From Zygaena filipendulae (taxonomy: Eukaryota; Arthropoda; Insecta; Lepidoptera; Zygaenidae), in the NCBI GenBank assembly GCA_907165275.2, contig OU015677.1:6199001-6263000 (forward strand): a stretch of DNA of 64,000 nt, read 5' to 3'. The number at the start of each line of letters is the position of its first letter. The first letter of the stretch is position 1. Shown here in pieces: positions 12,101-18,576 of this stretch. A program made the position numbers and the translations under genes. The notes under the pieces are model-generated. The model did not search any database, had not been told where the DNA came from, and saw nothing but the letters and a program-made list of their open reading frames with translations.

Positions 12101-13857
12101 CGTCAAGCCCCAGAAAGGGGAGAGTGGTAACTAGGGACAAGGATCAGAGCAAAAAAAGAATGTGTAGGGTACGGTACGTCCCGGGCGACCGGGGCGTTCC
12201 GGCCCGCGATTCGGTCCGTATAACCAAGATTGGTTGGTAGGACCCTGGGTTGGAGGTGGGTTGCTAAAAATACATACATTGGCCAAATAAATGCGATGAA
12301 TCGCGATAGATTGCCATAATTGAACAAGTATAGAAGAAGTATTGTGTATCGTACGTCGTCGTATTCCGCCGGCCCGGCAGGCCCGCAGGCCAGCAGGGCC
12401 TGGCGCGCGCCCTCGTTGGCCGGCTCGGCGAGCGCGACGCCCAGCGCGGCCATGTGGCGCGTCACGTCGTAGATCGACTCGTGCACGTTGTGGCGGATGT
12501 GTTGCACCTTCTCCGCTCGCTCGCTGACGAGTAGGTACCAACACAGGGTCCGGTCAAGGGCTTGGTAAGATATCTATCTAAACGACCAATTCTTAAAACC
12601 TTTAAACGAGCAATTCTCAAATATATATTTACTTTCTAGCTGTGCCCTGCGGTTTCACCCGCGGTATTTTCGGAGTTCCCGCGGGAATTCCGGGATAAAA
12701 AGTGCCCTATGACCTTCTCTGTACCCTTGACAACGTGCTTGCCAAATTTCATCCAAATCCGTTCAGCTGTTTTTGCGTGATTGAGTAACAAACATCCAAA
12801 CGTCCACACATCCACACTTTCACATTTATAATATTAGTAGGACATTTATGATCTGAATCTCGGAAATGGCTCCAGCGATTTTCACGAAATTAAGTAAGCG
12901 ATTATTCGGGGGTGATTTATCGATCTAGATAGGTTTCATTTTTAGAAATTTCGTTTTATCCGTGTTTTAGGCAATGAAAAATTAGTGTTTGGTACTTACT
13001 GCTTTTTTCTACTTAACAACAGATGGCGCTATAAACACCTTTCTCCGAACGAGCGAAGCTCGGTCGCCCAGATATTTATGCTACACGGTGCCACCCAGAA
13101 TCATTTGAAGATTTATATACTTTTTAGCTGTTCCCCGCGGTTTCACTCGGAAATTCCGAAATCCCTGCGGGAATTCCGAGATAAAAGAAATTACCCTGCA
13201 TCCTTTTCTGTACCCCTGACAACGTGATCTGTGTGTAAAATTTCATGATGATCGGCGGAGCAATGCGACAGCTAAAATATTTTGTTTGGCCAACAATAGT
13301 GACACTATCAATTATTATCTATGGAATGTGTCTGTTTGTCTTTCACTGACCTAGCGGAGAACCCCTTTACGTGCAGTATCTTCATCTGCTTGATGATGGT
13401 CGTCTTGCCGCTCTCGCCGGCTCCCAGCAGCAGCAGTTTTATCGCCTTGAAGTTAAGAAAGAAAGAAATAATAACCTTATAAGAAATAATAACCTCCCTC
13501 ATCCCTAAAGTCGCCTGAACGAAAAACCATGGAACTTCTTCATAATATTCTAACTTCTAACGAGGTTTTGTCGCCCTCTCATTCCATTATACTATTTCCC
13601 CTCCGGAGGCAAGGAATGGCCATGATGACAAGGTATAAAAATCAAAATTCTATTTAGTCCGTTAGTTAGACAGTAAAAAAATAATAGACACGTATTTTTT
13701 GCTCTTCCGAATTATTGAAAAATACTTAGATAAAAAAACGCATTTACGAGTATCAACTCACGTCGTTGTATGTTTTAATCCATTGGCGGATCTCGCGGTC
13801 GATGAGCTTGGACTGGTCCCGGCTCTCGTCCTGCCCTCGGAAGCACGGCATACGCAT
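1..13857 (-). CDS. Galphaf: G protein alpha subunit, Gf class (span of nine coding exons, 3' end off window)
   Basis: Heterotrimeric G protein alpha subunit: binds and hydrolyses GTP and relays receptor signals at the inner plasma membrane. The nine exons join in phase to about 368 residues. Seen in order: P-loop GAGESGKT, the switch I segment RCRQVTTG with its catalytic Arg, switch II DVGGQ with the catalytic Gln, base-recognition NKQD, and the TCA-like CTTA at the window edge, so the GTPase core looks intact. The class call rests on Gf-like stretches (PKSM-GG before switch [17 protein letters not shown]) that fit insect Gf better than Gs, Gi, Gq or G12. The N-terminus has no Gly at position 2, so myristoylation is not expected; Cys near the start could be palmitoylated. 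A Gly-rich loop interrupts the alpha4-beta6 region. About 30 C-terminal residues, including the receptor-contact tail, lie beyond the left edge. A retrotransposon occupies the fourth intron. Confidence 0.9.
673..840 (-). mobile_element. Family A: non-autonomous Helitron-like element
   Basis: Read on the minus strand it starts TCCTACTAATATTATAAA and ends GGTACAGCTAG; most copies in this window end GGGGCACAGCTAG. TC at the 5' end, CTAG at the 3' end, a CCGCGG-type hairpin about 10 bases before the 3' end and A/T flanks are Helitron hallmarks. No coding capacity. A second fragment lies just left at 527-640. Confidence 0.7.
1179..1347 (-). CDS. Galphaf: Galphaf exon 8 (NKQD)
   Basis: Encodes [17 protein letters not shown] with the guanine-specificity motif NKQD, then [15 protein letters not shown] and FIRSLFA. 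Acceptor CGGCCAG, donor GTGAGG. Confidence 0.92.
1680..1900 (-). mobile_element. Family A Helitron-like fragment
   Basis: Has the 3' end with the CCGCGG hairpin (on the plus strand CTAGGTTAACCCCGCGG) and the body motif, but the 5' TCCTACTAATATT end is missing. It runs up to a perfect hairpin at 1888-1920. Confidence 0.5.
2026..2156 (-). CDS. Galphaf: Galphaf exon 7
   Basis: Encodes [18 protein letters not shown], then [17 protein letters not shown]. Acceptor CTCCCCAG, donor GTGAGG. The Arg codon is shared with exon 8. Confidence 0.92.
2187..2409. mobile_element. Family D hAT-like MITE with 8-bp target duplication
   Basis: Terminal inverted repeats of about 30 bp begin CTCAGACCAAATAAAAAC. 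The element is flanked by a perfect 8-bp duplication AGGCTATT (2179-2186 and 2410-2417). The 8-bp duplication points to the hAT superfamily. It lies inside a family B element, whose sequence resumes to the right. Confidence 0.75.
2410..2600. mobile_element. Family B MITE fragment
   Basis: Contains TTTTTAGTCCGTCCTGTA and the GCGTGACGTCACAAGC core seen in complete family B copies. The left terminus is separated from it by the family D insertion. Confidence 0.55.
2921..3007 (-). CDS. Galphaf: Galphaf exon 6 (switch II)
   Basis: Encodes [13 protein letters not shown], then [16 protein letters not shown] with the catalytic Gln. The exon is in phase 0 at both ends; the acceptor is TCACCAG and the donor is GTACTA. 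Confidence 0.93.
3495..3609 (-). CDS. Galphaf: Galphaf exon 5 (switch I)
   Basis: Encodes [17 protein letters not shown] and [16 protein letters not shown], including the switch I Arg and Thr that position phosphate and Mg. Acceptor TCTGCCAG, donor GTCTGG. Confidence 0.92.
3891..4014 (+). repeat. 5' LTR, shortened
   Basis: Identical to the first 124 bases of the 3' LTR. The last 32 bases of the full LTR (GTGCGTGACG to AATACA) are absent here, and no primer binding site was recognised. Confidence 0.85.
4021..5353 (+). other. Possible intron in the retrotransposon leader
   Basis: A near-consensus donor AAAGG/GTAAGTAAAT stands just after the shortened LTR, and an acceptor with a T-rich run, TTTGTTTCAG, stands 34 bases before the gag ATG. 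The 1.3 kb between them has no open frame of note and includes the 32-bp tandem repeat. Splicing is inferred only. Confidence 0.35.
5065..5340 (+). repeat. 32-bp tandem repeat in the retrotransposon leader
   Basis: About nine near-identical units of the form TACCACCATTAAATTGG plus AGTTTGGGTACTAGG, with C/T and small indel variants. The array ends directly before the candidate acceptor. Tandem repeats are common in leaders of some LTR elements. Confidence 0.9.
5387..6201 (+). pseudogene. gag: Retrotransposon gag, frameshifted
   Basis: Starts [15 protein letters not shown]. The C-terminal half holds two CCHC-type zinc knuckles, C-SRC-GSMDH and [11 protein letters not shown], that bind the RNA genome. 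The reading frame slips by one base at a T run near 5575, consistent with loss of one T, so the N- and C-terminal halves are in different frames. It could also be an assembly error at the homopolymer. Confidence 0.85.
6134..9274 (+). CDS. pol: Retrotransposon Pol (protease, RT, RNase H, integrase)
   Basis: The frame is open from 6134 to the TAA at 9272-9274 and overlaps the gag end by 68 bases in the +1 frame, so Pol is probably made by frameshifting. Counting from 6302, the protease active site is LIDSGC (about residue 20). The RT catalytic box is FIDDILVFG (about 290). RNase H has VIADAS (about 443) and [11 protein letters not shown]. The integrase has its HHCC finger (H-GHPG to CKGC, 655-690) and catalytic D, D, E near 716, 774 and 809 ([27 protein letters not shown]). 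A basic C-terminal tail follows. No stop interrupts it, so this part could still be functional. Confidence 0.92.
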   Translation, partial: DIFVYIAICKSTKGTTQKRKIYDSRKGENNQDNRKKPKTDKEIDFIESEEIDYVFQVNDDATIKCTIGGIKTNMLIDSGCRLNLITDKTWEELKMKKVRAFNQIKKPDKTLLAYGSNRPLTVEGSFETTLEVDGRKELSTVYVISGGTRNLLGKNTAVRLGVLKLGIGINQVEITPFPKFKDILIEIPVDDSIKPVSQPCRRIPIPIEEKVSMKIKELLDSDIIEEVNGPSKWVSPIVPIMKGNGELRLCVDMRRANTAIMRENHSLPSMDHFLPKMKKAIFFSKLDIKNAFHQVEIHPESRHITTFITSKGLYRYKRLMFGITCAPEIFQKIIEKMLINCDGVVNFIDDILVFGDSEEEHDTRLKKVLLVLKEKNAVLNNSKCIYKTQNVNFLGHQLTPEGVKPLNKYVESINNFRVPNTIEELQSFLGLVNYINKWIPNLATTTEPLKQLLRQKMGKRDSLKKLWTDIQNKAFQKLKQMLTDIQSLGYYDVHDATQVIADASPVGLGAVLIQNNADGPRIIAYGNRTLTDCERRYSQTEKEALALVWAVEHFNIFLFGKPFVLVTDHKPLEVLFGPKSKPCARIERWVLRLQSYTFKVVYKPGKTNIADPLSRLCNYPHDPPEGEDQHVNQIVENSRPIAIPMSSIIVQSEKDQEICAVKKGIYHNDWDDSVRNYKIFESELCFHDSILLRGNKIVIPQQLRKCVLDAAHEGHPGIVAMKGRLRSKVWWPRIDKDVEKLVKTCKGCTLVGLPNPPAPMKRRELPGAPWIDVAMDLMGPLPSNDYLLVVVDYYSRYKEVKITKVITSLQIIKLLKEMFSRLGYPISITSDNGKQFVSEEFRSFCKDCNIKLFNTVPYWPQMNGEVERQNRDILKRLRISQIEKKDLKESLWEYLLMYNSTPHTVTGRSPSELFFQRQCRDKIPSLGEINYRLNNDSDIRDRDKLQKEKGKEYGDRKRKATESEIIEGDKVYVKTMEKSNKLSPNFNPTPHIVEGAQNGDYTVRNSETGQSFRRNVVHLKKVEGKWTTVAPDSTLDEQNQEQDKED
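9353..9508 (+). repeat. 3' LTR, full length
   Basis: 156 bases, TGTAGTG to AATACA, set by the purine tract on the left and the target duplication GTCGG on the right. Confidence 0.88.
9686..9783 (-). CDS. Galphaf: Galphaf exon 4 (helical domain)
   Basis: Encodes [14 protein letters not shown] and [10 protein letters not shown]. The acceptor is GTGTCCACAG and the donor is GTGAGTAG. The last codon (Tyr) is split with exon 5. Confidence 0.9.
9784..10824. other. Intron sequence with degraded repeat, no gene
   Basis: Contains alternating GGGTAAGTGTG and CACTTACCC words and a 25-codon frame at 10337 starting [12 protein letters not shown]. That start recalls the N-terminus of pogo-type transposases, but it is too short to call. 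Nothing else was recognised. Confidence 0.4.
10825..11245. mobile_element. Family G long-inverted-repeat MITE, carrying a nested element
   Basis: The left arm (to about 10915, ending CATGTGGTCACG) and the right arm (from about 11170, CGTGACCACGTGA) are imperfect reverse complements over roughly 85 bp. A family E element sits in the middle. A related shorter copy is at about 41420-41575. Confidence 0.6.
10930..11161. mobile_element. Family E MITE
   Basis: Ends GGGCCCTTATTC and GAATAAGGGCCC are perfect inverted repeats. The interior matches the split copy at 21645-24509 (ATAACACGCCGCGT near the left, GACGCGTGTTA near the right). Confidence 0.75.
11776..11932 (-). pseudogene. Decayed partial copy of Galphaf exon 3
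   Basis: On the plus strand it shares TCGGCCCGGCAGGCCCGCAG and GCCCAGCGCGGCCATGT with 12355-12465, and is interrupted by about 40 foreign bases (CTCCAAAGAGTATATAACC). Its donor is lost and the frame is broken, so it is not a usable alternative exon. Inverted copies of ACTCGCTACGACCTC flank it at 11371 and 11938. Confidence 0.75.
12355..12523 (-). CDS. Galphaf: Galphaf exon 3 (helical domain)
   Basis: Encodes [16 protein letters not shown] and [15 protein letters not shown], the start of the Galpha helical domain. The acceptor is ACTCGTCAG and the donor is GTACGA. A decayed copy of its 3' two thirds lies at 11776-11932. Confidence 0.9.
12636..12842 (-). mobile_element. Family A Helitron-like element, full length
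   Basis: Both ends are present: CTAGCTGTGCCCTGCGG with its hairpin, and TTTATAATATTAGTAGGA. It is one of the best preserved copies and lies between Galphaf exons 2 and 3. Confidence 0.72.
13125..13275 (-). mobile_element. Family A Helitron-like fragment
   Basis: Begins AGCTGTTCCCCGCGGTTTC and has the CGGGAATTCCGAGATAAAA body. The TCCTACTAATATT end is missing. Confidence 0.55.
13351..13445 (-). CDS. Galphaf: Galphaf exon 2 (P-loop)
   Basis: Encodes [16 protein letters not shown] and [10 protein letters not shown]. The acceptor is AACTTCAAG and the donor is GTCAGT. The exon starts in phase 0 and leaves two bases. Confidence 0.93.
13630..13720. mobile_element. Family B MITE fragment
   Basis: Contains AATTCTATTTAGTCCGTTAG and ACACGTATTTTTTGC, one end of the family B element. 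Confidence 0.5.
13762..13857 (-). CDS. Galphaf: Galphaf coding exon 1
   Basis: Encodes the N-terminal helix, beginning [14 protein letters not shown] and ending IKTYND, before a GTGAGT donor. The start is uncertain by two codons: ATG at 13857 or the in-frame ATG at 13851. The open frame continues upstream but has no Galpha similarity there. Confidence 0.82.
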
Positions 13858-14071
13858 CTTGCTGCACTGACGATCTACCACAGGTTTACTCGCAATTCCT
13901 TGAAAAAATTCATAAATCTTTGATTGTGATAAAAAGCCATACAGAGAAAACAAGAAAATTGAATTATTGTAGTGATTTTTTGTTAATTGTTATCCGGCAG
14001 CGACAGCGTTGACAATCTGTAATCGTCAACGCTATAGAAAACTAATTTTAAGGAACGTATAAAATCATGTC

Positions 14072-14351
14072 GTCAGACAAAATAAAAACTAAAGACGGAA
14101 CGTCTCGAACAACGAAGTGAAGCCGGTTGCGTATGCATGTGGTGCTTAGGAAAGTGCCACAACGATTCCCAGGTATGGTGTCTTTTTAACCGACTTCCAA
14201 AAAGGAGGTTATGCATTCGATTGTATGTATGTTTTTTTTTTTTTGTAAGTGTGTGCGCGTTTCTGTGTACATGCACGGCGATGGTGTCTTTCTCCTGGCT
14301 TCACTTGTTTTTTTTCTACGCGTTCAGTCTTTAATTTTTATTTGGTCTGAG
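14072..14351. mobile_element. Family D hAT-like MITE, second copy
   Basis: Same inverted ends as the copy at 2187 but with the interior in the opposite orientation. Flanked by ATCATGTC and ATAATGTC, a 7/8 match that supports an 8-bp target duplication. It carries a T-rich interior and a CCGACTTCCAAAAAGGAGG word also found at 20844. Confidence 0.68.
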
Positions 14352-14435
14352 ATAATGTCATGTAAAATCATCCAATCTAATCAAAAATCAAGTTTTATAT
14401 ATCATTGATTGCCAGATTGGCTAAAAGGGCTCGTG

Positions 14436-14640
14436 TTATGTGACCGTTAGGTGCTCGGCGACAGATTCTCAACTTGAAGGCGCTAGCTGCTAGCTAGCTA
14501 GCCGGACATTAGGAACTGCTCTACCGCTATGCTCCTTTCCTCCAGGTGTTTTTCCTTCGATGAGCTCAAGCACATTGTTGCATGGGATTTCAACCGCTGA
14601 GGTACCATCGTTGCTCCATTAAGATCCCTTTAATTCATTA
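14436..14640 (-). repeat. Degraded tRNA-derived SINE
   Basis: Resembles 20245-20420 (GTGCTCGGCGACAGATT, CAACTTGAAGG, CTCAAGCACATTGTT). The tRNA-like head is decayed and lacks a clear B box. Confidence 0.5.
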
Positions 14641-15925
14641 AACAAGCTGTTTGCCGCGTTATTAGAACTCGCATGGATTTCGGGGATTCCCTCGAGGACA
14701 CCAGGATGAAAGTCCTTTCTCAAATGATTTATATCAATTTTTCTAGGACAATGTAAAAGTTGAACCCCCATTTCACTATTTTAGACGATATACGATATTT
14801 TGAGAAAACCTTTCTGTAATACCTACATAAGCAACATGAAGAACTGTTGTGATAAGTTTTAAGGTTCTAGATTAAGTTACTTAAGTTTTCAGTGAGTCAG
14901 TTTTTTCCTTTGTATACTCTACATAAATAGAAAGATTGATTGTGGGGTCTATCTTCTTCTCCTTCCTCTTCAATTTTGGCATCTATCGCGATTTGTCGCA
15001 TTTAAGTTTGACAATGAATCCAAGATCTACTTAACATCCGATTCAAATGGAGCTGCGAACATATTGCAACATGCGTACTCACCTTTGCATATACTCGAGT
15101 CGAAATCTGTCGTCTGAATCCACTAAAGTGCTGTCAAAACGCCATCCGATTCTGTTCACTCACGAGTGGCAAAGATAATAGGTAATATTTTAATCACGGA
15201 CAACTCGACTGTAGTGAAAGAAATGATTTCTGATCGCGTCAACAGTTTCCAATTCATGCACATAATGATATAGCCACCAGTAGGTAAGTAATGACACGCT
15301 ATCAAATCTGTGCCGGGAATAACATATTGGCTTATCTATATCGAATAGACTAACCTTTACGCGCGACTTTATCCGCCCAAGAGTAAGATATCTCACTCAC
15401 TCTGCATATTTTTTCGTCAAAGAGAGAGTTAGACGAACTTTCTTCACCTCCTTTTAATAAAATAAATGTTCGTTCGTTCGTTCAGTCTTTTTACAAAAAG
15501 TGGATAATTCCCAATTACTATCTAACCAAGGAAACTGGACATGTGTGTCAGTTAGTTTGTACATAACTTCTTCACGCTAAAACGGGTGAACAGATTTTGA
15601 TGAAATTTGAGAAAGAAACACACAGATAGAGCGTGTTCTGGATTAACACATAGAGGACCCTTTTTAACCTGGGATTCCTGAGAAAAACCTTGAAAGCTGC
15701 GGAGAACAGTTCTCTCGTAAATGTGATAAATATGCCCGATCCGGCTCGAAGGATCAAAATATCCAATAAGCTTGATAATAATTGATTGACAAGTGACCGG
15801 ATATCGGGCGGACGCATTCCCTTAGGGCTTCGTTGAAAACCAGCGCTGCCGCATTCTATGCGATATCATAATGCTGTCAGTCGGTTCCCAGTTTGGCATC
15901 GCAGCAAATACTAAACATTGTAGAC
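14641..15925. other. Intergenic, no gene recognised
   Basis: AT-rich sequence between Galphaf exon 1 and the 3' end of the zinc-finger gene. Only short open frames without family features, plus a short TTCG microsatellite near 15470. Confidence 0.5.
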
Positions 15926-16258
15926 AATAGGCTAGTTTCCTGGGTAAAAAAATCAAAATTCTATTTAGTCCGTCAGTTAGATAATAAAAAAATAAAAGAC
16001 ACGTATTTTTTGCTTTTTTAAAATAATGGAAATATGCATAGATAAAGCGCATTAAAGTTTAGGGTGGGGGACTCGTGATGTCACAGCTCGCTATAACGTG
16101 CGAACAAACTGTAGCGAGGCGTGACGTCATGTGAAATTTCGACTTGATATATCTCCGTTATTTTTTGGTTACATGAAAAATAAAAAAATACGTGTCCAAT
16201 ATTTTTTAATAATCTACAAAACGGACTAAACAAGAAAATTTAGGAAACTAGCCTATTC
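15926..16258. mobile_element. Family B MITE
   Basis: Ends AATAGGCTAGTTTCCT and AGGAAACTAGCCTATT are perfect inverted repeats. Inside are TTTAGTCCGTC and ACGGACTAAA and a GTGACGTCA-rich core. Confidence 0.72.
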
Positions 16259-16489
16259 CTTCGGTTGTTGACGAGTGAAAGCCGTACCGAAAACACGCGT
16301 GTCACGTTGTCTTCGTTATTTCAGTCACTTTTCAGCATCTATTTTGGACCCCGAGCAGGAAACTGGCTTTTAAGAGAGCCATGTTTTAACTTGGGGAGCA
16401 ATCTAACATTGTCATTGGCATTTCGCCATAATCGAAGAAGTAGATGAAGAGATTTTTATTATTATGAAACATTGTCGTTGGCAAATTAT

Positions 16490-16736
16490 AATTGGACATA
16501 GATAAGCAATAGTGCGTTAACCCACACTGGAGAAATTTCGAGTAAGTAAATCGTGTTTTAAAAGTATAGCGCCATTTTGTGTCAACATTTTTTATGTTCA
16601 ATATTTAGTTACATATTTAAGCAATGCAATAAGGTAAACAGATAATTATAAAACGTTCCGTATCTCTCAATAAATCGTTCTGAATCAATAACTTGAATTT
16701 GTGGGTTAACATGTTATTGCTTATCTGCGTCCAATT
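16490..16736. mobile_element. Family C MITE
   Basis: Ends AATTGGACATAGATAAGCAA and TTGCTTATCTGCGTCCAATT are inverted repeats, followed inside by GTTAACCCACA and GTGGGTTAAC. Flanking TA suggests a TA target site. Other copies are at 29890 and 52541. Confidence 0.75.
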
Positions 16737-17191
16737 ATAGACGCCATTATTAAAGAAGAAGAAGAAGAACAACTATTCTTTCTTTTTTCTAATTGTTAAT
16801 TTTCCTGTATTTTCTGTTGAATTGTTACTTATTATGATGCCAAATAAAGATAATGACTATATCTAATTCGATTTTAGTTTCAATTTAAACCAAAAAGAGA
16901 CCTCAGCAACAGCCCGACAAGTCCACTACATTTTCCCATCAGTATCACATTCCATATTTGCTATCACATTATCGCTAGATAACAATAACATTATTCATGT
17001 TCGATGATTGTGTTATTAAATACATATTATGCTTATCACGAGTGGGGCGGCCCGCGGCACTCGTCGCTCGCCTTGTTCGAGCACCGCACAGATCCCTTTG
17101 AAGAACCCGGTCCCCTTTGTATCGGTAGCTTGTCCGTGATACTCCATACAAGCGATCTCATCCAACTCCCCCCACTACTCTATATACTATA

Positions 17192-17672
17192 CTAGCTGTC
17201 CCCCGCGGTAATTTCGGAGTTCCCGCGGTAATTCCGGGAAAAAAGCACTCTATATGTCCTTCTTTGTACCCCTGACACTGAAAATTGTTTACGGTGAAGT
17301 TCCCGCGGGAATTCCGGGATAAAAACTTTCCTATCTTTTAAGTTGGACCATATTATAAATGGTTGCAAAGTTTTATCAAAATCTGTTCAGTAGTTTCGGA
17401 GTCCATCGCGGACAAACAACGTGACACGTGATTTATATATATTAGACTAGCTGTCCCCCGCGATTTCATCCGCGGTAATTTCGGAGTTCCCGCGGAGGTT
17501 GCGGGAAAAAAGTACACTATGTCCTTCAGTTCCCGAGGGAATTCCGGGATAAAAACTATCCTATCTTTTAAGTTGGACCATTTTATGAATGGTTACAAAA
17601 TTTTATCAAAATCCGTTCAGTTTCGGAGTCCATCGCGGACAAACAACGTGACACATGATTTATATATATTAA
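17192..17672 (-). mobile_element. Two adjacent family A Helitron-like elements
   Basis: CTAGCTGTCCCCCGCG occurs at 17192 and again at 17447, each followed by the GGAATTCCGGGATAAAAAC body and GACAAACAACGTGACAC. The two units are closely related to each other and stand head to tail. Confidence 0.6.
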
Positions 17673-17859
17673 GATTAAGACTAGATAGATGTGTTATTCT
17701 GATGTATGAGCTATATTATTGTAAAGTTTCATTAAAGTTCCTTCAATAGTTGTTGCTTGAAAAAGTAACAAATATCCGTACATGCAAACTTTCACGTTTT
17801 TAATATTAGTAAGGATTCGACAGATAGAAACAGTCCTCTTCTAGTCTTCTTCTTCTTTC

Positions 17860-18014
17860 TGTACAAATAAAAATGAATGTTTGTATGTCTGTCCTATATG
17901 CATTTCGAAACCATTGATCCGATTGTGATGAAACTTTGGCGGGTTGCTCTGCCTGCGTCCGCAAAAGTTCCTGATCCCAAAACTCACGCGGGTGAAACCG
18001 CGGGGCGCAGCTAG
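17860..18014 (+). mobile_element. Family A Helitron-like fragment
   Basis: The 3' terminus CGCGGGTGAAACCGCGG then GCGCAGCTAG is well preserved. The 5' half is degraded. Confidence 0.5.
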
Positions 18015-18051
18015 TACCAAATAAAAATACCATAATTCCGTTGTTGAAAAT

Positions 18052-18057
18052 TTTATT
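18052..18057 (-). terminator. Candidate polyadenylation signal of the zinc-finger gene
   Basis: AATAAA on the minus strand, about 350 bases past the stop codon. No other close match was noticed in between. Confidence 0.4.
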
Positions 18058-18408
18058 AACCAATCAGTAACGTTTGCACTTAAATCTACTTGAGCCTGTG
18101 AGCGGTGTACGAAGAAAACATGCAGCTGACGTTTCGCGATAGAAAATGACGTCACCCACTATTTGAACATTCAACACAAATTTTACAGCAATAGAGTTAA
18201 AACCGTACGGGCACTGTACGTACAATCAAAACTCGACCCTATTTCTCTTGTTTTGGGGTCAAAATGGCGCGAGCGGTTTCATGTTTTTTTTTGGTCACCG
18301 GCTATGAGAAAAATCCAACCTACAGCCGTCCACTCATTCTCATACAACAGCCCCTTGACCCCCCACCCAACTCCTCCCTCGCACCACACCAGCGTCACCC
18401 CCGTGCCC

Positions 18409-18576
18409 CTACAGCCGCTCGCTGAGCTCCACCTCCCCCACCCCCGGGTCGGCGCTGGCCTGGGGCTGGGTCCACTGCACGTGGGGGAGGCCTGCTCCCC
18501 CCAGCCCCGCCTGCGCCCCGGCCGCCCCCCCCTGCAGCAGCACCAGTGGCATTTGCATGCTCAGAGTAATGAGATC
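18409..18576 (-). CDS. Zinc-finger gene exon 26 (stop codon)
   Basis: DLITLSMQMPLVLLQGG to GEVELSERL, then TAG. Acceptor CTGTCGCAG. In phase 0 with exon 25. Confidence 0.84.
   Translation of the reverse strand, partial: DLITLSMQMPLVLLQGGAAGAQAGLGGAGLPHVQWTQPQASADPGVGEVELSERL

Noticed and set aside
12131..12544. 137-codon minus-strand frame
   Set aside because: Shadow of Galphaf exon 3 in a wrong frame.
17004..17195. 63-codon frame near a short GC-rich patch
   Set aside because: Looked like a possible exon (CGGCCCGCGGCACTCGTCG) but no phase-compatible splice sites or similarity to the flanking genes.
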